From Pyropia yezoensis (taxonomy: Eukaryota; Rhodophyta; Bangiophyceae; Bangiales; Bangiaceae): DNA of 64,000 bases. Positions 9,076-20,704 of this stretch are shown piece after piece (position 1 is the first letter of the stretch; each line of letters opens with the position of its first letter). Made by a program: the position numbers and the translations under genes. Below the pieces are notes generated by a model. It was not told where the DNA came from, made no database searches, and saw only the letters and a program-made list of their open reading frames with translations. The stretch covers positions 24,278,020 to 24,342,019 of the forward strand of contig CM020620.1 in NCBI GenBank assembly GCA_009829735.1, given 5' to 3'.

Positions 9076-11319
9076 TCACCCCCCCGCCACTCTCCCCCCT
9101 CCTTTTTCCCCCGCCACTCTTCCCCCTCCTCTTCCTCCTGACGGCTTGCGCCCCATCACCGTGTCCTCCACCAGCCGGTGAATCGCGTCGTTGACGCGCC
9201 ACCACCACTCGCTTACCGCCCGCTGCCGCGCGTCGAGCGCCCGCTTGTCCGCCGCCAGCGCCCGCACGGCGGCGACCGCGGTGGGCCAGTCGGGCGCGAC
9301 CACCCACGGTGGCAGCTCTGGGAGCGCCCCAAAGTTGGTCCGAAACTCGGCGGCGGACGCGACAATGACGGGGATGGCGCCCGCCATGCTCGCCTCGTAC
9401 AGCCGGAAGCAGTCGAGCACAACGTTGCCGTGCGAGTTGGGCACAAACGCCGCCGCCTCGTAGGCTTCCCGCGAGGCGGCTGCCTTGCGCGGGCCCGCCG
9501 TGTAGGGGGCGCCCACCCAGGAGCGGAACGCCGCCAGCATTGGCTCCCGGTCCTTGCCAGTCAGTTTGGTCGGGAAAGCCCACGCGTAGCGCCGGCGGGA
9601 GGCCAGGGTGGTGGCGTTGGAGGCCGCCCGCCGGCGAGCATTGTACTGATCGTCGTACATGCCGGTCATGTAGCCGAGCGGGATGGCGTGGGAGGTGCGG
9701 CGGTGGCCACCGCGGCCGACGAAGCCACGACCTGCTTCCTCCCCAGCGGTGGCATTGGCGTACGTGTACACCCCGTACTGTCGCAGTGTCGTCGTCGAGG
9801 CGGCAACCAGCGCCGCGTGTACCCAGCCGGCCTGCCCACGCTCGTCCGAGCAAAAAACCGACACAGTGGGCGACAGCCGCCGCAACAGGCGCCCAAACGC
9901 CGCCCGCTGGGCCAGGGTGGACCCCTTGAACCACATGGCGTTGAGCACCAACGCGGTGGCCCCGCGAGGGGTTCGCCGCACCACCACCGGTGGCTTAGCC
10001 GCCTTTCCCAGCATCTGCTCCGTTGATATGGGCACGTACGTCACCGCCACGGCAGGGCCGCGAAGCAGGGACTGCACGTACATCCGCTCCCAGCCGACGC
10101 GGTTGTGAAAGTAAACAGTCAGCGGCACGCGCGTGTCACGCGGTGGCTGCGGCAGCGTCGGCGGTGGCGGTGGCGGTGGTGGCGGCGGTCGCGGCCGCGT
10201 CACAGAGGCGGCGCGCACACCCTTGGCGGCAGCGACGGCTCGCGCTCGGTTGGCGGCAGCCACGGCGCGTCCACCCTTGGCGGCGGCAACGGCGCGCCCA
10301 CCCTTGGCGGCAGCGCCGGCGCCGGCGCCAGAGCCGCTCGTCCCGCCGCCGCGGCTGCCGCCGCCGCCGCTGGTGGTGCTGCGACCAGGCGCTCTCGCCG
10401 CGGCTCCCACGTTTGAAAGACTTCGATGACTGTTGGCGGCGGCGGTGGCTGCAGCTGCGGCAGCGGTGGTAGTGGCGGCGGCCGCGGCGGAAATGTCCCC
10501 CTCGCTGCCGCCATCACCAACAACCGCAGCGTCTGCGGTGTCCGTCGCCCCAGCGCCGCCGCCGCCTTTGCCACCGCCACCGCCGCCTTTGCCACCGCCG
10601 CCGTCGGTACCAAGGGGGGACGCGGGCATCGAGGAGCCCGCGTCGGGAGGACCGGCACGACGGCTGGCAGCAGCGGCAGCAGCAGCGGCGGCGGCGACGG
10701 CATCGGTAACCTCTTCCCCGCCCTCCTCGTCACCAATAACCGAGGCGGCAGCGACGATGGCGGCTTCGCCCAACTCCCTGCCGTCATCAACTGCCGCCGG
10801 GGCCGCGGCCGGCCGCCGCATCCCGGCCGGCAAGAGCGTCGCGAGTCGCCACGACCGGCGGGGCAGGCCGGCGCGCTCGGCACCGGTGCCGCCGACTGTC
10901 AACCACGCCGCCGACCCGAGCGCGGCGGCGGCCACGACCACCAGCGTCGCCGCGCGGTACGTGGACACGCGGGGGAGCTGCCAGCCGCCGCCACCGCCGC
11001 CGCCGCCAACGCCTCTGCCACCACCGCCGCCACCTCCCCCGCTACCACCACTGCCACGGCCACCGCCGTGGAGCCAGCCAACCAGCAGGTCCATCGAGGT
11101 CACCCCGCGGCGCGGCGACATGACGCCGCCACCCCCGCTGCCATGCAGAGTGGCGCCCCCCCCCACCACCATGCCACTTCCCGCTCCCCCCCCCCCGCTG
11201 CCGCCGCCGCCGCCACCGCCGCCCCCGCCCAGTTCACCGCCAACCACCGGGCGGGCCGCGGGGGTGGCGACGAGCCGCCGCGACACGCCCCCCCCCCGGA
11301 GGCCAGCCCATAGGCGCAT
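9076..11319 (-). CDS. Exostosin-like glycosyltransferase, type II membrane protein (copy 1)
   Basis: Predicted protein of 747 residues. I chose the ATG at 11317-11319 (MRLWAGL) because the paralogue at 12712-14433 starts with the aligned MRLGAGL; MQLFL just upstream is an alternative. The N-terminal region has Gly-rich linkers and one membrane segment (AATLVVVAAAALGSAAWL), then a long Ala/Gly/Pro stalk, then a catalytic-like domain of about 330 residues. Blocks include VPLTVYFHNRVGWERMYV, VSVFCSDERGQAGW, HAIPLGYMTG, NSHGNVVLDCFRLYEA and MAGAIPVIVAS. The last two resemble the nucleotide-sugar-binding part of exostosin/GT47 enzymes, which work in the Golgi on polysaccharides or glycoproteins. 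The donor and acceptor are unknown. The C-terminal tail is a Gly/Arg repeat from a G-tract. Confidence 0.65.
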   Translation of the reverse strand: MRLWAGLRGGGVSRRLVATPAARPVVGGELGGGGGGGGGGSGGGGAGSGMVVGGGATLHGSGGGGVMSPRRGVTSMDLLVGWLHGGGRGSGGSGGGGGGGGRGVGGGGGGGGWQLPRVSTYRAATLVVVAAAALGSAAWLTVGGTGAERAGLPRRSWRLATLLPAGMRRPAAAPAAVDDGRELGEAAIVAAASVIGDEEGGEEVTDAVAAAAAAAAAASRRAGPPDAGSSMPASPLGTDGGGGKGGGGGGKGGGGAGATDTADAAVVGDGGSEGDISAAAAATTTAAAAAATAAANSHRSLSNVGAAARAPGRSTTSGGGGSRGGGTSGSGAGAGAAAKGGRAVAAAKGGRAVAAANRARAVAAAKGVRAASVTRPRPPPPPPPPPPTLPQPPRDTRVPLTVYFHNRVGWERMYVQSLLRGPAVAVTYVPISTEQMLGKAAKPPVVVRRTPRGATALVLNAMWFKGSTLAQRAAFGRLLRRLSPTVSVFCSDERGQAGWVHAALVAASTTTLRQYGVYTYANATAGEEAGRGFVGRGGHRRTSHAIPLGYMTGMYDDQYNARRRAASNATTLASRRRYAWAFPTKLTGKDREPMLAAFRSWVGAPYTAGPRKAAASREAYEAAAFVPNSHGNVVLDCFRLYEASMAGAIPVIVASAAEFRTNFGALPELPPWVVAPDWPTAVAAVRALAADKRALDARQRAVSEWWWRVNDAIHRLVEDTVMGRKPSGGRGGGRVAGEKGGGRVAGG

Positions 11320-12711
11320 GAGGAAGAGTTGCATGCAGTACCCGTCCACACCTACCCACCTCCCCTGCACAGCCACGGTGCCGTGGGGGGGGGGTGGGGG
11401 GGGGGTGGGCGGGAAGTTAGGTCGGGGATTGGGGAAGGGGGAAGGGTGGCGGATGAGGAGCTGCGGAAGGGAAATGGGCGGCCAGAGGGAGGGGGCGTGT
11501 TCAAGAAGTGGGGGGGGCGGCTTGCAAAGAGACGGCGGCGGGTGGGGCGGCGCGGCCGAGCACCCGCACCGCAGGCAGGGGATTCCCCAGCAAGCATAGC
11601 ATCCCCTGGCTCTACAATGGCCGCGACAAGAGCCTAGCCGGCGCGGCGGAGGCACATCGCCAGGCCTGCCGCGAGCGCGCCACCCGGGCACCCTCCACCC
11701 CCCCGCCGCCGATCCCTTCCCCCCCCACGCTTTCCCCCCACCACCCCCCATCTCCTTCCCCCAATTCTCCCGCCCCTTGCCCTCCCATACACACCACACA
11801 ACCACTTCCTGCCCCCGATTCCCCGCGCGCACGTCGTGGCGCCAACCTTGCGCGCTCGCCTGCGAACGCAGCAGCGGGGGCGACGACCGCCGCCGCCGTG
11901 GACGTAGCCGCCGTTGACGGGCATCGCCGTTGCTGGCAATCGCCACCGTCAACGCCGCCTCACTCTCGGCACGCGCTGCCGCTAAGAGCATCCAGACGCG
12001 GAGGGGGGGGGGGGAGAGGGGGGGGGCAGAGAGGGGGGTAGGGGAGGGCGGTCGGTCGGCGGGGGGAGTGCGTCGATTCAAGAAGGCGGGGGAAACCACA
12101 CGAGTCCTGCTTTATCCTCACCTGTCGAGTGGGCAGAGCCGGATAGGCTGGGGGCCCACTGGGGGGGGTGAAGGGGGGGGAGGGTGGTCCCTGATGGAGG
12201 GGCGGGGAAGCGCAGCGAGCCTGGGGTCAGGGAGGCGGACCCGCAGGGCTGGACAATCCAGCCCTGGTCGCAGTCGCTCCCCTGACAACCGAATAAAATC
12301 TACTCTGATCCAGACCTTTTCAAGTGGGGTTTGAAAGAGGGCGAAACGTATTTGGAAAAGCAGCGTGGGGGAAAGTGTTCTGGAAAAGAGGCTCAATGGG
12401 CCACAGTCAACCTGGACGTGGCCGGAGTTCGACTCGCCGAAGGTGGGGAGAGCGGACGGCGGCACTAAAGCTAGTCGACGGGTGGGGGAAGGCGCCCCGC
12501 CAGCGTCGTCCATGCCGCCGTCACATTGGCTGGCCCCGGCACCCCCCCTCCCCCCCCCCCCCTCCCTCACCCGCGGCTGTGGCTACAGTACCACTGCCGC
12601 CGCGCCCGCCACCGATTGGGATGCTGGTCGCGCCGTCCTGCGAAGAGAGGCGCCATTGGGATGGGAGGGTGCAAGTGGCCAAACCCTGAGTAAGTACATA
12701 GACTGTTTTTT
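11320..12711. other. Spacer between the tandem glycosyltransferase genes
   Basis: It contains pyrimidine/purine homopolymer tracts (11380-11420, 12003-12050, 12163-12185) and the upstream region of copy 1. The frame of copy 1 remains open to about 12099, but that part is low complexity and lacks support. The stretch 12250-12420 is less GC-rich and carries no recognisable gene. It could be the promoter of copy 1 or the 3' flank of copy 2. Confidence 0.45.
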
Positions 12712-14433
12712 TTACCCTCCCGCCGACACCCCCCCCGCGCTCCCTCCTGCCGGCCCCCTCCCCACCACCGCGTCCTCCACCAGCCGGTGAACCGCGTCGT
12801 TGACCCGCCACCACCACTCGCTTACCGCCCGCTGCCGCGCGTTGAGCGCCCGCTTGTCCGCCGCCAGCGCCCGCACGGCGGCCAGGGCGGCGGGCCAGTC
12901 GGGCGCGACCACCCATGGGGGCAGCTCTGGGAGCGCCCCAAAGTTGGTCCGAAACTCGGAGGCGGACGCAACAAGCACCGGGATGGCGCCCGCCATGCTC
13001 GCCTCATACAGCCGGAAGCAGTCCAGCACCACGTTGCCGTGCGAGTTGGGCACAAACGCCGCTGACTCGTAGGCGACGCGCGTCGCCTGCACGCTCCGCG
13101 GGCCGACCGTGTAGGGGACACCCGCCCACGAGCGAAAGGCCGCCAGCATCGGCTCCCGGTCCTTGCCCAGGAGCTTGGACGGGAAGGCCCACGCGTAGCG
13201 TCGTTGGGATGCGAGGGTGGTGGCGTTGGCGGCCGCCCGACGGCGGGCCGTGTAGTTGGAGTCAAACATGCCGGCCATGTAGCCAAGGGGGATGGCGTGG
13301 GAAGTGCGATGGTGGCCACCGCGGCCGCCGCGATCCCCCCAACCCTCCGTGCTAGCATTGTTGTACGTATGTACCGCGTACTGGCGGAGCGTCGTGGCAG
13401 AGTGGGCCATCATCGCCGCGTGCGCCCAGCCAACCTGCCCCCGCTCGTCAGAGCAAAAGACCGACACGGCGGGCGACAGCCACCGGACGAGCCGCCCAAA
13501 CGCCGCCTCCTGGGAGGGGGTGGACCCCTTTAGCAGCATCGCGTTGATGACCAACGCGGTGGCGGCCCCGCGTGGCGGCCGCCGCCCCATCGCCGACGAC
13601 GGCCCCCGCGCGGTGCCCTGCATCTGCGCGGTCGTCAGGGGCACCCGCGTCACCGCCACGGCGGGGCTGTCAAAGAGGGAATCGACGTACGCTCGCTCCC
13701 AGCCGACGCGGTCGTGGATGTAGACGGTCAGCCGCACGGGCTCAGCCGGCCGCGGTGCCGCCGGCGGTGGGGGTGGCGACGGCGGGGGCGGCGGTGGCGG
13801 CGACACCGCGTCGGCGACGCCCCCACCGCCAGTGCCCGTGCCGGAGCGGCTGGCGCCGTCGCGGCCGAGCGCCCCGCCGCCGTCGCCGTCGCCGCCGTCG
13901 CCGCCGCCCGTGACACGGGGAGGCCCGACCGCCACGGATGCAGCGCTGCTGGCGGCGGCTGCGTCCACGGCAGCGTCGACGCCCCCCCCAGCCCCCCCCG
14001 CGCCGCCATCAAGGACAGCGTTGGCCGCGTCTGACAGCTGCACCCTCGCGTGGAGGAACGCCGCGAGGCCCCACGAGGGGTGGGAAAAGGCGGCGGTGCC
14101 GCCGCCGTCGCCGCCCACCCCCAGCCACGCCACCGACCCGACGGCGGCGGCGGTCAAAACCACCAGCGTGGCCACGCGGAAGGACGAGCGGGCGGCCAGC
14201 CGTCCGCTCCCGCCGCTCCAACCGCCGCCGCCGCCGCCGCCCTTGTACCACCCCAACAGCCTGCCCACGGCAGACACCCCGTGGTGCAAAGCGGGGGGGG
14301 CGCCGCCGCCCCCTGGCGGCCCACCCGACCCCCCCCCCGCGCCCGTGGTGCCGCACCTTAATGGGCGGGGCGGGAGGGTGGGGATGGCCCGCCGCGACGG
14401 CCGCGCGCCCAGGAGGCCAGCCCCGAGCCGCAT
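12712..14433 (-). CDS. Exostosin-like glycosyltransferase, type II membrane protein (copy 2)
   Basis: Predicted protein of 573 residues from the ATG at 14431-14433 (MRLGAGL); the frame upstream opens only at a GTG. The plan matches copy 1: short cytosolic Gly/Pro-rich segment, membrane anchor (VATLVVLTAAAVGSVAWLGV), disordered stalk, then the catalytic-like domain with VRLTVYIHDRVGWERAYV, VSVFCSDERGQVGW, HAIPLGYMAG, NSHGNVVLDCFRLYEA and MAGAIPVLVAS. The last 600-700 bp are nearly identical in DNA to copy 1 (compare 12780-12960 with 9171-9360), whereas stalks and upstream parts differ. This points to tandem duplication with conserved or homogenised catalytic ends. Family assignment to GT47/exostosin is inferred from motifs. 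Confidence 0.68.
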   Translation of the reverse strand: MRLGAGLLGARPSRRAIPTLPPRPLRCGTTGAGGGSGGPPGGGGAPPALHHGVSAVGRLLGWYKGGGGGGGWSGGSGRLAARSSFRVATLVVLTAAAVGSVAWLGVGGDGGGTAAFSHPSWGLAAFLHARVQLSDAANAVLDGGAGGAGGGVDAAVDAAAASSAASVAVGPPRVTGGGDGGDGDGGGALGRDGASRSGTGTGGGGVADAVSPPPPPPPSPPPPPAAPRPAEPVRLTVYIHDRVGWERAYVDSLFDSPAVAVTRVPLTTAQMQGTARGPSSAMGRRPPRGAATALVINAMLLKGSTPSQEAAFGRLVRWLSPAVSVFCSDERGQVGWAHAAMMAHSATTLRQYAVHTYNNASTEGWGDRGGRGGHHRTSHAIPLGYMAGMFDSNYTARRRAAANATTLASQRRYAWAFPSKLLGKDREPMLAAFRSWAGVPYTVGPRSVQATRVAYESAAFVPNSHGNVVLDCFRLYEASMAGAIPVLVASASEFRTNFGALPELPPWVVAPDWPAALAAVRALAADKRALNARQRAVSEWWWRVNDAVHRLVEDAVVGRGPAGGSAGGVSAGG

Positions 14434-14905
14434 GAGGCGGTGGGGTGGCACCAGCCACCACGCTCACCCACTCAACACCACACCCACCACCCAATGGAGG
14501 AGGGGAAGGCTGTGCAAAGGCTGGGCGTGGAGGAATGACAGGGGGAAGGCTGGGGGCGGGGAGGCGAGGGGGAGGGCGGAATGGTCGGGGGGAGGGGAAA
14601 AACAAAAGGGGAAGGAGAGGGGGAGGGGAGGGGAGGGGAGAGGGGCGGGCGCGCCAACCCAAACGGGCCACGCCCCGCGCGACAGTCCACGCCGGGCGGT
14701 TGACCGGCCGTCTCGGGAGTCACCCCGGCAGGGCCAAGTAGCAGCAGCGGCGGGCACCTCCCACTCCACCCCCCCCCGGGTTCCCCCGCCGCGGTGCCAC
14801 CGCGGCCGCCCCCTCGTGTACCGGCGCCGGCGCCGGCGCCGCCACCGCCGCCGTCGCAGCCGCCGCCGCTGTCAACCGCCGCCGCCGCCGTCAGCCGCCG
14901 TCAGA

Positions 14906-14938
<33 letters not shown>

Positions 14939-15134
14939 CCTGCCGAGCATGCGCTGCCACTGGGAGGGCCCCGCCCGGGCCACCGGCGGTCGGCCAGGGG
15001 GCGGGCGGGCGGGCAGGTAGGCAGGCAGGCGGGTGGGCGGGCGGCCGAGCGGGCGGACAGACGGGCGAGCGGCGGGAGCGGGCGCCATGGCACACAGCTC
15101 CCCGTCCTCCACCCCCCCCTCCCCCCTTCCGGGT

Positions 15135-15169
<35 letters not shown>

Positions 15170-16990
15170 GGAGGAGGAGCTACGCCACCCCCACCGTCGC
15201 GTGGCGGCAACCGCCATCTCTGCCGCGGGTGCGCCGCTCCCCCCCCCCCCCTCTGCCCCCCAGACGGCCGCCCCGCATCGGCATTGTCAGTCGCGTCCGC
15301 GTGAGCACCGACGAGCGAGGCGGCTGGGCCTTTCAGACATACGGGTGCTGGGGGGGGGTGGGGGCTGGATGAGACTGCGGGGCGCCAGGGCAAGCCCGCG
15401 TTTGGCGATGCTCGCCGAGCACCCCCAGCTGCAATTCGGAGACCCTGCTCATTTACAAACTCAGGGAGCCATGGGAATCGTGCCCACGTGGCACTTTAAT
15501 TTGACAAAGGTACTACATGTACAGGACATACTGTACAGTACGTACATTATCTGAAGGGGCGGAGCGGCGCCGTGAGGGACCCCACCACGCCGCGTCCAAA
15601 ACGCGCTACAGTGACGGCGCGGCGGCCGCGGCGCGTCTCGCCCACATCCTCCCGACACGGGTAGCTATGGCCAGCTCGTCGGCAATGCCAAACGGACGCT
15701 GTCGCCACGTCGGGGCGCCGCCTGTCCCAGAGAGCGGCAGAGCGCGCCTGCCCCCGCGGCTCCGCTGCGGCCGCAGCGGAACCGCCGCACCGCCGCGCCA
15801 GTCCCCGCAGACGAGCCGCCGCGCCAGCCGGTCGGGATGGGGGGCAATCGGCTCGTCCTGCTCCTGCCTGCTGACCTGCCCCCTCTCTCTGTGTACGGCG
15901 GGCTGCCGTGGTGGACACCCCCCCCTGTTCTCGCTGCGCCCAACGGGCAGCGGCGCGCCGCCCGGCCGGGGCGGCCAGCCAAGCAGGGGCGCCCGCCGCC
16001 GTCGCCGCCCCCTTGCGGTTGGTCCCGTACAGCCCCCGCCGGTACCTACCTACCTACGGGCACACCACGGCGACGACCGTCCTGGGCCGGCGGCGGCAAG
16101 CGCGCCCCTCTGTCGACGCCCCCCGCCACGGCCCCCGCCCGGTCGCCAGCCGCGGGCCCCCGCACGCCGCTCGTCTGCTGCCGAGCCATGACCACCCGCG
16201 CCCCGAGCGTGGCACCCCCCGCGGGGCTGCCCATGGGGCACACGCGCGCGGCGGCCTGCCGCCGCACCCGCGCGCCCGGCCAGCGTGTCTGGCCCAGCGC
16301 CCCCGCCCCCCACCCACAGAGAGGAAACGGAGGAGGGGGGGGGGGAAGGCGGCCACGGGCGGCGGGACGGGGCGGCGGCGGGGCGCCGCCCGCCCCACCG
16401 CGGCCCGCCGCCCGTGCGTGTCGACCCGACGCGCCGGCGATGGGGAGCCGCCGCCGCCGCCGCCGCCGCCCCGCGCGGCGCGGGGCGGCCGCCGTGCGTG
16501 CGTGCGCGCGCGCCCGCCCCTGGGGCTGCCCCCCCTCCCTCTGCCGCCCTGGGCCGCGGTCCCCGACGGCCGCGCGGCGGGACGGCCGCGCCACGGGCGC
16601 GCGGCGCCCCCGGCGGTGGGCACCGCCTTCGCCGACGGGGGGGGAGCGGGGGGGGGGGGGGGGGTGGCCGGCCGACCGCCCGCGGCGCGTCGCGGGCGCG
16701 GCGGCAGCTCTGGCGCTTGACGGCCCGCCCTGCTCTTCCTGCCAGGACAAGCCACCACCCCCCCCACGCACCCCTGCGTTTGGTGGCGTGGTGGCGCACC
16801 GGCGGTGGGCGGTGGCACGTTTTTGAGTCCTGCGCGCCGCACGGCCGGTGGGGGCCGCCGCCCCAGCCCCCCAAAATAGGCGACCGAGGGGCGGGGGCGC
16901 CCGCCCGCCCGCGAAAATGCCATGAAGAGCAAACCGACGCAGCGTCCCCCGCCGTCTCACCCCCCCTCCCCCACCAAGAAAAGCACAAGG
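14434..16990. other. Intergenic, homopolymer-rich, no gene recognised
   Basis: Contains purine-rich G/A tracts (14530-14650), a CCG trinucleotide run (14880-14940), a poly-G run of about 30 bases (15135-15170) and very GC-rich blocks. An AT-richer island at 15430-15560 carries ACATACTGTACAGTACGTACATTA, a motif family seen elsewhere in the window. Long open frames on both strands are Arg/Pro/Ala repeats and are not supported as genes. Confidence 0.45.
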
Positions 16991-17385
16991 CTATACGGCG
17001 TCCCCTCCCTTTCCTTCCCGCGGCGCCAACCCCCCCCCCCCCCCAGGAGGGCGGTCCTCCCCCAGCGCCTCCTCCACCGCCTCGGCAAGGACGTCCTTGC
17101 GGGTGAGCACCCCCGCGACGGTGCTGCTGGCCAGGTCCATGGCCAGCACGTGCCGCGCGCCCGTCCCCCGCAGCAGCGTGTAGGCCTCCCGGGCGGTGGC
17201 GGTGTGGGAGAGCAGCAGCGGGTTGACGTCCACGTACGGGCCCAGGTCGACGAGCGTGTCCAGCGCCGCGGCGGGGAGGCCCGCCATCAGCGCCGCCTCG
17301 GCGGGGAGCGACGCGGGGGGGGGCCACGCCGCGTCGAGCGCCTCGGGGGGGAGCGCGTCGGTGGACGCTGCCGCCGCGCCGCCGC

Positions 17386-17421
<36 letters not shown>

Positions 17422-20400
17422 CGGGGGGAGGGGCAGGGGGGGCGGCGGGGGGGGGGGGGCGGTGGCCGCCGCCGACGCGGCCGCCGCGGCAACCGCAGCG
17501 ACAGCGGCGGTGGCGGTGGCGGCGGCAGTGGCGGTGGCGGTGGCGGTGGCCGAGGCGGCGGCGGCAGCGGCGGCGGTACTGGTGGTGGCGGTGGCGGTCC
17601 CCCCCCCCCCCCCCCCGACTGTGCGGCAGCGCGGACGAGGCCGACGAGCGTCGGCCGCTCGACCATCCCCTCCAGGTGGTAGGTGGACCGCCCGTCGGCG
17701 ACGGCGGCGGCGGCGGACGCCCCCCCCGGGCGGGTGCGGGTGAAGAGCACAAAGTCCCACGCGCTGCCGTACGGGCCGGCGGGGGCGTCGGCGACCACGT
17801 CCACCGTCACGGCCAGGGGGAGTGTCACCACCGACGCGTTGGGGGGGGCTCCCGGGGGGTGCCGGAACGGGTAGAGCGCGTCTGCCGGGTGGTCCACCGA
17901 CATACGGGGGGGGGGGGGGCGGCGGCGGCCACCGCCGGGGGGGGGGGGGGGGGGGGGGGGGGGGAAGACGGCGGCGGCCCCGCCGCGGCGCCGTCTGTGC
18001 TCCCGCGTCGCCGCGGCCGGCGGGCGGGGTGGCCGCCGCTGCGGTGCCGGGGCGGCCGCCGGCCGGCGAGCCCGTCGGGGGAGGTGCGGCCGTCGACGAC
18101 GGGTGCGGCCGCGTCGCGGCCGTCGCCACCCCCGTCGCTGTCCATGTCGCTGTCGCGAGCGGCGGCCGTCGTTGGCGGCAGCGGCGTCAGCGTCGGCGCA
18201 GACGGGGACCGCGCGTGCCGCGCGGGGGGGGAAGACATGCCGCCGGGGGGGGTGGCGCCCGACGGGCCACGCGACGGCCGCCGCTCATAGCCGACGGCGC
18301 CAGACAGGACCTTGGTCGGCCCCGCCGGCGACACGGGCGGCAGGGAGGCCTCCCGAAAGCTCGTCGCCGCCCGGCGGGGCAGCGCCGCGGGGGTGCTGCC
18401 GCCGCCGCCGTCGCCGCCGCCTGCGACGCCCGCCCCTGCCGCCCCCCCCCCAGCGGCGGCGGCGGCGGTGGCCGGCGCGGCGAGCTTGAGGAAGACCGGA
18501 AACGCATTGTGGGTGCTCCGGCGGAGGAGGGCGACCAGGTCCCCGATGAGCACCCGCCGCCGGACGCCCACCACCCGTCGGACCATCAGGTCATTGACGA
18601 GGAGGCGCTCGTACATGTGCGGCCGCGGGGGGGTGGCGGGGAGCCAGGGCATGCCCTTGAGCTTGATGTGCGTGTCGTAGATGCCGTCGGGCACCAGCCC
18701 GTCCGAGATGGCCTTGGCAATCAGCGCCGTCACGGCCGCCGCGTACGAGGCGGAAAAGGCGCCCGTCGCTTCCAGGACGATAATCGCCACCGACACGGTG
18801 CGGGTGATGCCGGCGAGCACCGCCACCACCCCCACCAGCGCGTAGGCCTCGACGACGACCGGCGCGTCGGCCGGGCGGGACGTCCACACCGCCGCGACGG
18901 CGACGCCCGCCAGCCGGCCGGCGGCGGCGCCAATGACCACGCCGGGGAAAAAGATGCCGCTGGGGATGGCCAGCCCGTACGTGACGATGGCAAAGGCGCC
19001 AAAAAAGGCGGCCGCCGCGCCCAGCGGGGCAGCGCCCAGCGTGTCCACCCCGGGCGCGTAGAGGAGGGTGCGGGCGACCACGTCGGCGGGGTTGTACAGC
19101 AGCGCCGCCCAGCTGTTGGCGGTGCCGGGGGCACACGCCCAGCGCGAAAAGTCCAGCTCCGCCGACCCCACCGCGGCGGCCACGTCAACGGCGCCCCCCC
19201 CCCCCCCACGGGCACACACGACCCGCCGCCGGCGGTGAGGGCGACGCGCGCGGCGGCGGTGAGGAGCGCCAGGCCGACGGCCTCGACCAGCCGGGCGGCC
19301 GGGCGGGAGATGTGGCGGAAGCGGAAGCGGGTCAGCCGGCGGCTCACCGCCGGCAGCGCCGCGCCGTACAGGCCGCCCGCGACGCCGAGGAGCGCAAACA
19401 GCGGAAAGTCCATCAGCGGGTAGGCGGCGGCCCCCCCCACGGTCGCCGGCCCGCCAGCGACGGTGAGCTTGCCCACCCCCACCAGGCTGGTGGTCACGAG
19501 CCCCCCCGTGACGCCCCGCGCCAGCCGGTTGAGCACCCCCACCAGGCCGCCGCCCACCAGGCTGGCCGTCAGCGCCAGCAGCCCCACCGTCCACGACCAG
19601 TGGGTGGCCGCGTCCTCGTACACCCACACCCACGCGCCCAGCGGGGCGCCAAACGCAACCGCCACGCCGGCGGCGGCGCCAATGGTCGTAAAGTCCCGTT
19701 TCCACCCCTCGGTGCGGAGCGGGGCGAGCGCCCGCGCCGCCCGCGCGCCGCGGAGGCGGCCGCCCAGCGACCCCGACGCGCCCTGCGACAGGCCCGCGGC
19801 GAGGATGGCGACCGCGTGGATGACCGGGCCCTGCTTGCCAATGACCAGCCCGCCGCTGATGGCCGCCACCACCCCCGCCGCCTTGACCGCCAGCGTGCGG
19901 GCGCGGAGGAAGCCGGGCACGCGGACGCCGTTGAGGTAGCTCTTCAGCTCGGGGATCCCCGACCCCGACCCGGGCGGCGCCACGTACACCACCCCCGCCG
20001 CCGCCGCCGCCACCGCCGCCGCGTTCAGGGCGAGAAAGACCACCGCCGCCGCGGCGGTGCGGGCGGCCGAGGTGGGGGTCTCCCCCGCCCCCCCTCCCCC
20101 CCCCCCCCCCCCTCCAGCACCGCCGCCGTCACACGGTAGACGAGGGCGTACCCCCCCCGCACGCCCTGGTCCACCCCAAACGCCAGCACCGCGGCGGCCA
20201 CCCCCAGCACCACCGCCAGCGCCGCCGCGAGGAGGCCCACCCGCCGGGCGTCGCCCGCCGCGAGCGGCACCACCCCCGCCCCGCGGTTGGCGGCCGACGC
20301 GGGCGTCCGAAAGTTGACCGTCTCGTACCGGTGCCGCCGCGGCGCAAAGGCGGCGGCGTACTCGGCGGCAAAGGCGCCGCCCGACGCGGCGGGAGGGGGG

Positions 20401-20704
20401 GGGTCCGCGACCGCGCCGGTCGCCACGCCGGCGGGCACGCCGGGCAGGCCAATGGGCTTGGGGGGGGGGGGGGGGGGGGGGGGGAGGAGCGGGACGCCGA
20501 GACGAAGGGGGCTCCTGCTGCCGCCGGTCCATACGCGCTGCCGCTGCCGCCGCTGCCACCGCCGCCGCCGCCGCCGCCGCCGTCGCCGCTGGTGGAGGTG
20601 GTGGTGGTGGTAGACGAGTCCCCCGTGCTGGCCGTCGGGGGGGATGGCGGCGGCGGCAGCACCGCCGCCGTTGACGCGTCGTACAGCGACGGGGTGCCGT
20701 CCAT
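16991..20704 (-). CDS. CLC-family chloride channel/transporter with two CBS domains (frame-broken)
   Basis: Probable start ATG at 20702-20704 (MDGTPSLYD); stop at 16991. CLC signatures are GSGIPE near 19950, GKQGPVIH near 19825-19845, FGAPLGA...YEDA near 19605-19650 and GIFFPGVVIGAAAGR near 18915-18960, among many hydrophobic helices. Cytosolic CBS-like halves follow (EGMVERPTLVGLVRAA; GVLTRKDVLAEAVEEAL), as in eukaryotic CLC proteins that move chloride or other anions across plasma or organelle membranes. The reading frame changes at homopolymers near 20459-20484, 20090-20114, 19196-19209, 17939-17963 and 17598-17617. These are probably length errors or unrecognised introns. GSGIP rather than GPGIP argues for chloride over nitrate preference. 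The usual gating Glu is Gln (codon 19831-19833) and the proton-glutamate site is Asp (19612-19614). Confidence 0.82.
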
